Below, in pieces: positions 1 through 6,213 of a stretch of DNA of 10,492 nt (within the stretch, counting starts at the first letter, position 1; every line of letters starts with the position of its first letter). The translations under genes and the position numbers were made by a program. This DNA is from an uncultured Brevundimonas sp. (GTDB lineage: Bacteria; Pseudomonadota; Alphaproteobacteria; Caulobacterales; Caulobacteraceae): contig CAMLNT010000079.1 in NCBI GenBank assembly GCA_946481425.1, forward strand, positions 1-10,492, read 5' to 3'. A model generated the notes under the pieces. The model ran no database searches. It was given only the letters and a program-made list of their open reading frames with translations, and was not told the origin of the DNA.

Positions 1-1979
1 ACTGGATCAACCCCGGAGACGTCGGCCAGGCGACCGATCTGCGCTTCACGCCGCCACCAGGCTTTCAGATCGGCGAGCCGGTCTGGCCGCTACCCGGACG
101 GATCCTGACCGTGGCCGGGCAGGACCGCTTCTCCAGTTACGCTTACGAAGGGCGGGTCGTGACGCCGATCCCCGTGGCCGTTCCTGCCTTCGCCCGCCCC
201 GGGACCTCGGTCCCGATCCGGCTCGAGGCGACCTTCTTCGTCTGCTCGGACACCCTGTGCATCCCCGAGAGCGCGGTGCTGTCGCTGAAACTCCCGATCC
301 GCGAGGGTCGCCCGCCGCTGGACGGCCAGTGGGGCGCGATCGTTTCCCGCGCGCTCGAGACCGCGCCACAACCGTCCGACATCCAGGGCCGGGTCTCGAG
401 CGCTGGCGGCATGGTCAGCTTCGCCTTCACCGGCCCGGAACTCGCGGGCGTCGAGGCTGACGGCGCCTATTTCCTCCCGGATCGTCCGGGCGTCATTGAC
501 CAGGCTGCGGCCCAGCGCATCGAGCGCGGGCCACGCGGCCTGATCCTCACGGCTCCGGCCGGCCAGACGCTCGTGCCCCTGTCCGGCCCGGTCAGCGGCA
601 TCCTGTCGACCGCGGCTGGCGCGTGGCGCGTCTCGCTTGAGCCCGGGGCGCCGGCGGCCGGCTCGCACGGACTCGGCCCCGCCCAGCCTGCCGCCCTGAA
701 CGGTCCGCTCGGCGGCGTCGAGCCGGGCCTCGGTCTGATTCAGGCGATCCTGTTCGCCTTCCTCGGCGGCCTGATCCTGAACGTCATGCCGTGCGTCTTC
801 CCGATCCTGTCGATGAAGGCCGCCAGCCTGGCGGGCGCTGCGACCCGCCCGGCCAGCGCGCGGGCGGAAGGGTTTGCCTTCCTCGTCGGCGTGCTCGTCG
901 CCTTTCTCGCGCTGGGTGGCCTGCTGATCGCGCTGCGAGCCGGGGGCGAGGCCGCCGGCTGGGGCTTCCAGCTCCAGAACCCGGCGGTCGTGGCTGGCCT
1001 CGCCCTGATCATGCTGGCGGCGGGCCTGAACCTGTCGGGCGTTTTCCACGCCGGAGCCTCCGCCCAACGGCTCGGGACTGAGGCTCGCGAAAGCCTTGAG
1101 GGCCCGCTCGCGCGGTTCAGCCCCTGGGCCGGGTCAGCCTTGACCGGCGTTCTCGCCGTCGTCGTGGCGGCGCCCTGCACCGCCCCCTTCATGGCAGCGG
1201 CCGTTGGGTTCGCGGCGGTCCAGCCCGCGCCGGTGGCCCTGGCTGTGTTTGCCGCCCTCGCCTTTGGCTTCGCCCTTCCGTTTGTCCTGATCAGCCTGTC
1301 GCCTGCCCTGATGCGCGCCCTCCCGCGTCCCGGCCCCTGGCTCGCGACCGCCAAGGCCGTCCTCGCCATCCCGATGTATGGCGCGGCGCTCTGGCTGGGC
1401 TGGGTGTTCTGGCGTCAGGCCGGCGCCACGCCGACCTTCATTCTCGCCGCCGCCGGGCTCGTCGCGGCGCTCGCGCTCTTCCTGTGGGGTCGCCGCCAGA
1501 CCGCAGAGATGCAGGGCTGGCAGCGTCCGCCGAGTCTCGTCGTCACGGGGTTCCTGGCGATCCTCGCGACTGGCGGGCTCACCTGGGCTGCGATCGCGCC
1601 GCGCGAAGCTGTCCAGGCCGGTGAAGTCCTGGCCTCCGACGCCTGGTCGCCCCAACGCCTCGCGGTCTTGCGCGCCGAGGGCCGTCCGGTGCTGGTCAAT
1701 TTCACCGCCGACTGGTGCCTGAGTTGCAAGACCAACGAGGCAGCGGCCCTGTCATCGCGCCGCGTGGCCGACGCCCTCGAAGACACGAATGCCGGTTACC
1801 TCGTCGCCGACTGGACGCGCCGCGATGACATCATCGCGGCCGAGCTGGCGCGCCATGGCCGTTCGGGCGTGCCGCTGTATCTGGTCTATCCCGCCAACGG
1901 CGGCGAGCCGGAGATTCTGCCGCAGTTGCTCACCGACGGTATGGTCGCGGCAGCCCTCGAGCGGGCCGCCGCCAACTAG
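1..1979 (+). CDS. DsbD/ScsB-family protein-disulfide reductase (5' end outside window)
   Basis: Inner-membrane protein that passes electrons from cytoplasmic thioredoxin to periplasmic disulfide-handling proteins. The reading frame is open from base 3, and the 658 visible residues begin WINPGDVGQATDLRF, typical of the interior of the periplasmic N-terminal domain, so the start lies upstream. That domain (about residues 1-215) has a CX4C pair, CSDTLC, at 81 and 86. A membrane domain (about 243-530) has roughly eight hydrophobic segments and the two DsbD-type cysteines, VMPCVFP (C264) and AAPCTAP (C392). The C-terminal thioredoxin-like domain has DWCLSCK (C572, C575). All three redox centres are therefore intact. 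The CX4C spacing and CIPE context resemble ScsB-like members more than E. coli DsbD; this is a family-level judgement. The TAG stop overlaps the stop of the next, convergent gene. The true substrate cannot be told from this sequence. Confidence 0.93.
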   Translation, partial: WINPGDVGQATDLRFTPPPGFQIGEPVWPLPGRILTVAGQDRFSSYAYEGRVVTPIPVAVPAFARPGTSVPIRLEATFFVCSDTLCIPESAVLSLKLPIREGRPPLDGQWGAIVSRALETAPQPSDIQGRVSSAGGMVSFAFTGPELAGVEADGAYFLPDRPGVIDQAAAQRIERGPRGLILTAPAGQTLVPLSGPVSGILSTAAGAWRVSLEPGAPAAGSHGLGPAQPAALNGPLGGVEPGLGLIQAILFAFLGGLILNVMPCVFPILSMKAASLAGAATRPASARAEGFAFLVGVLVAFLALGGLLIALRAGGEAAGWGFQLQNPAVVAGLALIMLAAGLNLSGVFHAGASAQRLGTEARESLEGPLARFSPWAGSALTGVLAVVVAAPCTAPFMAAAVGFAAVQPAPVALAVFAALAFGFALPFVLISLSPALMRALPRPGPWLATAKAVLAIPMYGAALWLGWVFWRQAGATPTFILAAAGLVAALALFLWGRRQTAEMQGWQRPPSLVVTGFLAILATGGLTWAAIAPREAVQAGEVLASDAWSPQRLAVLRAEGRPVLVNFTADWCLSCKTNEAAALSSRRVADALEDTNAGYLVADWTRRDDIIAAELARHGRSGVPLYLVYPANGGEPEILPQLLTDGMVAAALERAAAN

Positions 1980-2452
1980 TGCGGCGGCGCGCCGGCCGCC
2001 GGGCCCGGCGGCGACATGACGACTTCGACGTTGTCGTTCAGCAGGTAGGACAGCTCCGACAGGGCGTCGCCACGGGCGTTCGGCGTTTGGGCCGCAGCCA
2101 GGGTTTCGATGCGCCGGGGCAGATCCTCGGACAGGCCGCGAAGGATGCAGCGCAGGTCACCGTCCGTGCCGCGTTCGCGCAGGTCGATGTGGCCGGCCAT
2201 GTCACGCTCGGACAGTTCCAGCGCCGCGGTACGGAAGTCGATGAAGTCGGCTCGCTGGGCGAAGGTCTGGTCCTGGGCGGCGCCGTCGGCGATCCAGGCG
2301 TCCACGATGGCCTTCAGGGTGCGCGAGCGCGACACGATGTCGGCATACATAGGCTCCTCGGCCAGCGTCGCGGGGGGCGGGGCTGGCTGGGCGGCGGTGA
2401 TCGTCGGGTCGCTCAGGAGAAGCGCCGCGGCGACGGCGAGACCACAGGACAT
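1976..2452 (-). CDS. Small exported protein of unknown function
   Basis: Encodes 158 residues that I do not recognise. The N-terminus (MSCGLAVAAALLL, then a Pro/Ala-rich stretch to about residue 28) looks like a short signal peptide, although it lacks the usual Lys/Arg before the hydrophobic core. The rest is polar, probably helical and acidic, with one cysteine (LRCILRGL, about residue 103), and ends in a Pro/Gly/Ala-rich tail. The ATG start is supported by an AAGGAG Shine-Dalgarno sequence (2459-2464) and by an in-frame TAA six codons upstream (2468-2470), so no longer N-terminus is possible. The gene is divergent from pgi across 67 bp and convergent with the dsbD-like gene, with the two stop codons overlapping in CTAG. 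Periplasmic location is inferred; no function is assigned. Confidence 0.75.
   Translation of the reverse strand: MSCGLAVAAALLLSDPTITAAQPAPPPATLAEEPMYADIVSRSRTLKAIVDAWIADGAAQDQTFAQRADFIDFRTAALELSERDMAGHIDLRERGTDGDLRCILRGLSEDLPRRIETLAAAQTPNARGDALSELSYLLNDNVEVVMSPPGPAAGAPPH
1995..2012. repeat. 18-bp perfect GC palindrome at convergent gene ends
   Basis: GCCGCCGGGCCCGGCGGC reads the same on both strands. It starts 16 bp after the dsbD-like stop and lies in the last codons of the minus-strand gene, where it encodes part of the Pro/Gly/Ala-rich tail. It has no T-tract on either side, so it is not a classical intrinsic terminator. It could act as a transcript-end hairpin for both genes, or simply reflect GC-rich codons. 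Confidence 0.5.
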
Positions 2453-2519
2453 GGCCGGCTCCTTGGGTTAGGACAGGGCTCCATCGCTACGCCGACATGG
2501 TTAACGAGACCTTGAATTC
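2453..2519. promoter_or_regulatory. Divergent intergenic region between the small exported gene and pgi
   Basis: These 67 bp should hold the start signals for both flanking genes. The minus-strand gene has a clear AAGGAG at 2459-2464. pgi has no convincing Shine-Dalgarno sequence: the bases before its ATG read TTAACGAGACCTTGAATTC. I could not find a good -35/-10 pair for either strand. TTAA-N7-TTGA at 2501-2515 is one base from the CtrA box TTAA-N7-TTAA. Confidence 0.35.
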
Positions 2520-4100
2520 ATGAGCCTGGACGCCGCCCGCAGCCGATTGAACGCCCTGGCGACGCGCGACGCCGCCCAGCCCATCGTGGACCGCTTCGCC
2601 AGCGAGCCCGACCGGCTGGAGCGCCTGACGCTGGAGGCGGCCGGTCTGTTTCTCGACCTGTCCAAGCAGACCTGGAGCCTCGATGGTTTCGGAGCGGCGC
2701 TCGACCTGGCTCGCCAAGCGGGCGTCGAGGAGCGTCGCAGGGCCTTGTTCGAAGGCTTGCCGATCAACGCCTCCGAGGGCCGCGCCGCCCTCCATCCGGC
2801 GCTTCGGGCGGCGCCCGGCGCTGATTTCAGCGCGCTCGGCGAGCCGGTATCCGGCGCTGTCGACGCCGCCCGCGCCGCCATGAAGGCTCTTGCTGATCGT
2901 GTTCGCACTGAAGCCCGGTTCGACGCGGTGGTCCACATCGGCATCGGGGGGTCCGACCTTGGCCCGCGGATGGTCTGGACCGCGCTGAAGCCGCTCGATG
3001 CGCCCATCGACCTTCGCTTCGTCTCCAACATCGACGGCTCGGACCTGACCGAGGCGCTGCATGATCTCGATCCGCGCCGGACCCTTGTCGTCATCGTCTC
3101 CAAGACCTTCACAACGCTGGAGACGCTGGCGAATGCCGAACAGGCAAAGGCGTGGCTCGCGTCCGGAGTAGACGGGGTTCTGGCCGATCATCTCGTGGGC
3201 GTCTCGGCCGCTCCCGAGAAGGCGCGCGCCTTCGGCTGCGGCGAGGTCTTGGGCTTCGCCGACTGGGTGGGTGGCCGCTATTCGCTGTGGTCGGCCGTCG
3301 GCGTCAGCCTCGCGATCGGCCTGGGCTGGGGCGCCTTCGAACAGCTGCTCGCCGGGGCCCGCGCCATGGACGGACATTTCCAGTCCGCGCCGTTAGCCCG
3401 AAACGCGCCGGTCGTGCTGGGGCTGGCCCAGGTGTTCAACGTCGCTGCCGGCCGGACGGCGCGGACCGTCGCGCCCTATTCGCATCGCCTCCGCCTGCTG
3501 GCCGCGTTCCTTCAGCAGCTGGAGATGGAGTCGAACGGAAAGCGGGTTCGCGCCGATGGCGCTCCGGTGGAGGGCGGGACCTGCCCGGTCGTCTTCGGCG
3601 AGCCGGGGACCAACGGTCAGCACGCCTTCTTCCAGATGTTGCATCAGGGGACAGAGATCGTCCCGGCCGAATTCATCGTCGTGGCCGACAATCCGGAAGG
3701 GGCTGCGACCCAGCTGGCCCTGAACGCCAATGCGCTGGCCCAGGCCGAGGCCATGATGGTCGGCAAGACCGAAGCCGAGGCCCGCTCCGAGCTGATCGCG
3801 GCGGGCGCGTCGGAGGCCGAGGCCGGCATCCTGGCGCCGCAGAAGGCCTTCCCGGGCAACCGGCCGTCGACGACCATCCTGTTGGACGCGCTGACGCCCG
3901 AGGCCCTCGGCGCCCTGATCGCCCTTTATGAGCACAAGACCTTCGTCGAGGGCGTGATCTGGGGCATCAACAGCTTCGACCAGTGGGGCGTGGAGCTCGG
4001 CAAGGTTCTGGCCAAGGCGATCGGCGCCGAACTGAAAGGCGGCGGTCCGGGGTCGCATGACCCCTCGACCGCCGCCCTGATCCAGCGCCTGTCGCGCTAG
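2520..4100 (+). CDS. pgi: Glucose-6-phosphate isomerase
   Basis: Cytoplasmic enzyme interconverting glucose 6-phosphate and fructose 6-phosphate in glycolysis and gluconeogenesis. The 526-residue protein is close to the usual length (about 540-550). Family signatures are intact: HIGIGGSDLGPR at 139-150 (phosphate-binding region), signature 1 DWVGGRYSLWSAVG at 248-261, QLEMESNGKR at 333-342 with the catalytic Glu337, NGQHAF with His368, and signature 2 ending SFDQWGVELGK with Lys495. The ATG at 2520 is chosen because it gives a family-like N-terminus; its ribosome-binding site is weak. The stop lies three bases before the stop of the convergent DUF2141 gene. The gene appears to be transcribed alone. 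Confidence 0.97.
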   Translation: MSLDAARSRLNALATRDAAQPIVDRFASEPDRLERLTLEAAGLFLDLSKQTWSLDGFGAALDLARQAGVEERRRALFEGLPINASEGRAALHPALRAAPGADFSALGEPVSGAVDAARAAMKALADRVRTEARFDAVVHIGIGGSDLGPRMVWTALKPLDAPIDLRFVSNIDGSDLTEALHDLDPRRTLVVIVSKTFTTLETLANAEQAKAWLASGVDGVLADHLVGVSAAPEKARAFGCGEVLGFADWVGGRYSLWSAVGVSLAIGLGWGAFEQLLAGARAMDGHFQSAPLARNAPVVLGLAQVFNVAAGRTARTVAPYSHRLRLLAAFLQQLEMESNGKRVRADGAPVEGGTCPVVFGEPGTNGQHAFFQMLHQGTEIVPAEFIVVADNPEGAATQLALNANALAQAEAMMVGKTEAEARSELIAAGASEAEAGILAPQKAFPGNRPSTTILLDALTPEALGALIALYEHKTFVEGVIWGINSFDQWGVELGKVLAKAIGAELKGGGPGSHDPSTAALIQRLSR

Positions 4101-4103
4101 GGT

Positions 4104-4134
4104 CTACTGGCCCGGGGCCTGGCCGTCCCAGTAG
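4104..4134. terminator. Hairpin at the convergent pgi / DUF2141 ends
   Basis: CTACTGG (4104-4110) and CCAGTAG (4128-4134) are a perfect 7-bp inverted repeat around a GC-rich loop that can fold further (GGCC/GGCC). It starts four bases after the pgi stop and includes the stop codon of the minus-strand gene. There is no U-tract, so terminator function is inferred from position and symmetry only. Confidence 0.4.
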
Positions 4135-4550
4135 CGCATGGCCTCGGTGATGGCGCCGCCCTCAGCCGGGATCGACACCTTGACCACATCGAACGTCGGC
4201 GGGCCCATCAGGCGGTCGCCGTTGGACATGGCCCAGCCTTCGGTCGGGATGCCCATGGGCGAGGCCTGCATCTGGAAGTCCGAGTTCTCGTCGTGGAAGG
4301 CCGAGACGGCATAGTCACCGGCCGGGACATCCTCGAAGGTCACGGTCACGGGGCCGGCCGCCGGGGCCTCGACCCGGGCCGAAAAGCCGCCCGCGCGCAT
4401 GAACTGGTCCTGGCTCTGCAGGGTGACCAGAAGCTGGCCGCCCCGCGCCTGGACGCCGGTCAGGGTCACGGTCACGTCACCGGCCTGGGCCGCGCCGGCG
4501 GTGACAATCGCGGCCAGGGCGGCCGCCAGGGAAATCGCAGCTCGTTTCAT
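4104..4550 (-). CDS. Exported DUF2141 family protein
   Basis: Encodes a 148-residue secreted protein of the DUF2141 family (function unknown). Residues 1-23 are a textbook signal peptide (MKRAAISLAAALAA, ending AQA before GDVTV). The mature part is beta-rich and carries the family hallmarks: an AFHDENSD stretch (84-91) and GIPTEGWAMSN (100-110), followed by GPPTFDV (116-122). The start at 4550 is chosen over an in-frame ATG at 4616 for two reasons. A strong GAGGAGAA ribosome-binding site (4556-4563) sits just upstream of 4550, and the farther ATG falls inside the -35 box of the gene's own promoter. The gene is convergent with pgi and divergent from the xseB operon. A periplasmic or surface location is likely; no partner is evident. 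Confidence 0.88.
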   Translation of the reverse strand: MKRAAISLAAALAAIVTAGAAQAGDVTVTLTGVQARGGQLLVTLQSQDQFMRAGGFSARVEAPAAGPVTVTFEDVPAGDYAVSAFHDENSDFQMQASPMGIPTEGWAMSNGDRLMGPPTFDVVKVSIPAEGGAITEAMRYWDGQAPGQ

Positions 4551-4587
4551 CGTCGTTCTCCTCAGCGCCTGTGTGGCGATGAAGTAC

Positions 4588-4616
4588 TTTATGATCCAAA
4601 GTGCATGGCGTGTCAA
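4588..4616 (-). promoter_or_regulatory. Sigma-70-type promoter of the DUF2141 gene
   Basis: On the minus strand a perfect TTGACA (4611-4616) is followed by a 17-bp spacer and CATAAA (4588-4593), which matches TATAAT at four of six positions. It sits in the only AT-rich patch of the neighbourhood. Transcription would begin near 4581, leaving a leader of about 30 bases that contains the GAGGAGAA ribosome-binding site. This is housekeeping-type architecture; no operator is obvious. Confidence 0.7.
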
Positions 4617-4677
4617 ATGTGATGATGAAAGCTTCGCCGCCGTTGCTCCGGCGGGCCTGTCTCTCTAGGTTCCGGCC

Positions 4678-4938
4678 ATGACCAGCACCCCCGCCGATCC
4701 CGCCCAGGGCGTGGCCGACCTTTCGTTCGAAGCCGCCCTGAAGGAGCTCGAATCCATCGTCGACCGGCTCGAGCACGGCGACGCCCCGCTCGAGGAGGCC
4801 ATCGGCCTGTACCAGCGCGGCGCGGCCTTGAAGGCGCACTGCCAGAACCGGCTGGAAGCCGCGCGCCTGCGCGTCGAGCAGATCGTCGTGGGCCAGGCCG
4901 GGCAGGCTGAACGCGCCGATCCCGCCGACTTCCAGTGA
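4678..4938 (+). CDS. xseB: Exodeoxyribonuclease VII small subunit
   Basis: Small subunit of exonuclease VII, which binds the XseA catalytic subunit in degrading single-stranded DNA during repair. The 86 residues match the family length (about 80). The conserved core runs from about 15 to 70: LSFEAALKELESIVDRLEHG, then PLEEAIGLYQRG, then a helical stretch ending RLRVEQI. The protein is almost wholly helical. It is the first gene of the xseB - csaA - ispA - dxs operon, and xseB next to ispA and dxs is a common bacterial arrangement. Its stop overlaps the next start (GTGA). No strong ribosome-binding site or promoter is visible in the 127 bp shared with the DUF2141 gene. Confidence 0.95.
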   Translation: MTSTPADPAQGVADLSFEAALKELESIVDRLEHGDAPLEEAIGLYQRGAALKAHCQNRLEAARLRVEQIVVGQAGQAERADPADFQ

Positions 4939-5285
4939 GCGACCCGGCCCAGACCATCGGCTTCGAAGATTTCCTCAAGGTCGACGTGCGCCTCGGCGTG
5001 ATCGTCGAGGCCGAGGATTTCCCCGAAGCCCGCAAGCCCGCCTTCAAGCTGCGCATAGACTTCGGTCCCGAGATCGGGGTGAAGCGTTCCTCGGCCCAGA
5101 TCACCGAACATTACACCCTCGACCAGCTGATCGGACGCAAGGTCGCCGCCGTGGTCAACTTTGCGCCGCGGCAAATCGGCCCGGTCATGTCGGAGGTTCT
5201 GACGCTCGGCTTCCCGGACGAGCACGGCAAGGTCGTCCTCGTCGGCGTCGATCGTGACGCCCCCGTCGGCGGGAGGCTCTTCTGA
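4935..5285 (+). CDS. csaA: CsaA-like tRNA-binding-domain protein
   Basis: The 116-residue protein consists of a single OB-fold EMAP/tRNA-binding domain, as in CsaA, a small homodimeric protein proposed as a secretion chaperone in Bacillus; the same fold binds tRNA in other proteins. Seen motifs are [20 protein letters not shown] (about 11-30), [17 protein letters not shown] (about 41-57) and [17 protein letters not shown] (about 72-88), followed by a short C-terminal strand. It starts at GTG inside the xseB stop (GTGA, 4935-4938) with no separate Shine-Dalgarno sequence, so translational coupling to xseB is expected. Its TGA stop overlaps the proposed CTG start of ispA. Family assignment is firm; whether it acts in export or on RNA is open. 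Confidence 0.92.
   Translation: MSDPAQTIGFEDFLKVDVRLGVIVEAEDFPEARKPAFKLRIDFGPEIGVKRSSAQITEHYTLDQLIGRKVAAVVNFAPRQIGPVMSEVLTLGFPDEHGKVVLVGVDRDAPVGGRLF
5271..5276 (+). promoter_or_regulatory. Ribosome-binding site that sets the ispA start at CTG 5282
   Basis: GGGAGG lies in the last codons of csaA, five bases before CTG at 5282. That CTG overlaps the csaA stop as CTGA. No ATG, GTG or TTG occurs in the ispA frame near this site, and the next candidate, GTG 5342, has no comparable site at proper spacing. This favours CTG as the initiator. Confidence 0.6.
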
Positions 5286-6181
5286 CCGTCGCCGCCAATC
5301 TCCCGAGCGTCGCCGACCGGCTGGCCGAGGCCGCCGATCTGGTGACGGTCGCGCTCGACGAACTGCTGCCGCGCGCCGAGGGCCCCGAGGCCCGGGTCAT
5401 CGAGGCCATGCGCTATTCGGCGCTGGGCCCCGGCAAGCGGATCCGCCCCTTCTTCGCGATCGAGGCGGCCCGCCTGTTTGAAATCGACGAGCGGGGCGTG
5501 CTCCGCGCCGCCTGCGCGCTGGAGTGCATCCATACCTACAGCCTGATCCACGACGACCTGCCGTCGATGGACGACGACGACCTCAGGCGCGGGCGACCGA
5601 CCGTCCACATCGCCTATGACGAGGCGACCGCCATTCTGGCGGGCGACGCGCTGCAGGCCGTGGCCTTCGAGATCCTGGCCCACCCCGACACCCACGACGA
5701 TGCCGAGATCCGCACCGAGCTGGTCGGCCGGCTGGCGCGCGCCTCGGGCGCGCTGGGCATGGTCGGCGGGCAGATGATCGACCTGCTGGGCCGCGGCGAG
5801 GATCTTGGACAGGTCGCTCGCATGCAGCGGATGAAGACCGGCGCCCTGATCGCCTACGCCTTCGAGATCCCTGCCATCATGGCCGACGCGCGCGACGCGG
5901 AACGGCTGGCCTTGATCTCCTTCGCCCAGGACCTGGGCCTGGCCTATCAGATCACCGACGACCTGCTGGACGTCGAAGGTCAGGCCGAGGTGCTCGGCAA
6001 GGCGGTCGGCAAGGATGCGGACCGCGGCAAGGCCAACTTCGTCACCCTGCTGGGCGTCGGCGCGGCCCGCGAGCGGGTCCACATGCTGGCCGACCAGGCG
6101 CGGGGGCGGCTCGAGATTTTCGGCCAACGCGCGGATTCCCTCAAAGACAGTCTGGATTTCGTGCTAGAGCGCTCGGTCTGA
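5282..6181 (+). CDS. ispA: Farnesyl diphosphate synthase (short-chain polyprenyl synthase)
   Basis: Cytoplasmic prenyltransferase condensing isopentenyl diphosphate with allylic diphosphates to give farnesyl diphosphate, precursor of quinones, undecaprenyl carriers and hopanoids. From CTG 5282 the protein has 299 residues, the same as E. coli IspA. From GTG 5342 it would lose 20 residues ([19 protein letters not shown]) that look like the normal first helix of the family. Motifs in 299-residue numbering are GKRIRP (51-56), first Asp-rich motif DDLPSMD (91-97) with Tyr five residues before it (typical of bacterial farnesyl synthases), KTGALI (185-190), and second Asp-rich motif DDLLD (226-230). 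All catalytic elements are present. The chain length of the product is inferred from the first motif; geranylgeranyl synthase activity is less likely. The gene is coupled to csaA upstream and lies 32 bp before dxs. Confidence 0.93.
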   Translation: MTVAANLPSVADRLAEAADLVTVALDELLPRAEGPEARVIEAMRYSALGPGKRIRPFFAIEAARLFEIDERGVLRAACALECIHTYSLIHDDLPSMDDDDLRRGRPTVHIAYDEATAILAGDALQAVAFEILAHPDTHDDAEIRTELVGRLARASGALGMVGGQMIDLLGRGEDLGQVARMQRMKTGALIAYAFEIPAIMADARDAERLALISFAQDLGLAYQITDDLLDVEGQAEVLGKAVGKDADRGKANFVTLLGVGAARERVHMLADQARGRLEIFGQRADSLKDSLDFVLERSV

Positions 6182-6182
6182 C

Positions 6183-6198
6183 GCCGCCTCTTGGCGGC
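6183..6198 (+). other. Short perfect hairpin between ispA and dxs
   Basis: GCCGCC TCTT GGCGGC forms a 6-bp GC stem with a four-base loop starting two bases after the ispA stop and ending 15 bases before the dxs ATG. It has no following T-tract. It may stabilise or separate the two messages, or partly attenuate dxs. Confidence 0.4.
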
Positions 6199-6213
6199 CT
6201 GCGTTCCGAGACC

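Noticed and set aside
90..1067. Long minus-strand open frame opposite the dsbD-like gene
   Set aside because: It mirrors a clearly real membrane-protein gene; its product is Arg/Gly/Asp-rich low-complexity sequence, a normal GC-rich shadow.
5342..6181. GTG 5342 as the ispA start
   Set aside because: It would drop the first family-like helix and has no well-spaced ribosome-binding site; CTG 5282 fits spacing, length and coupling better.
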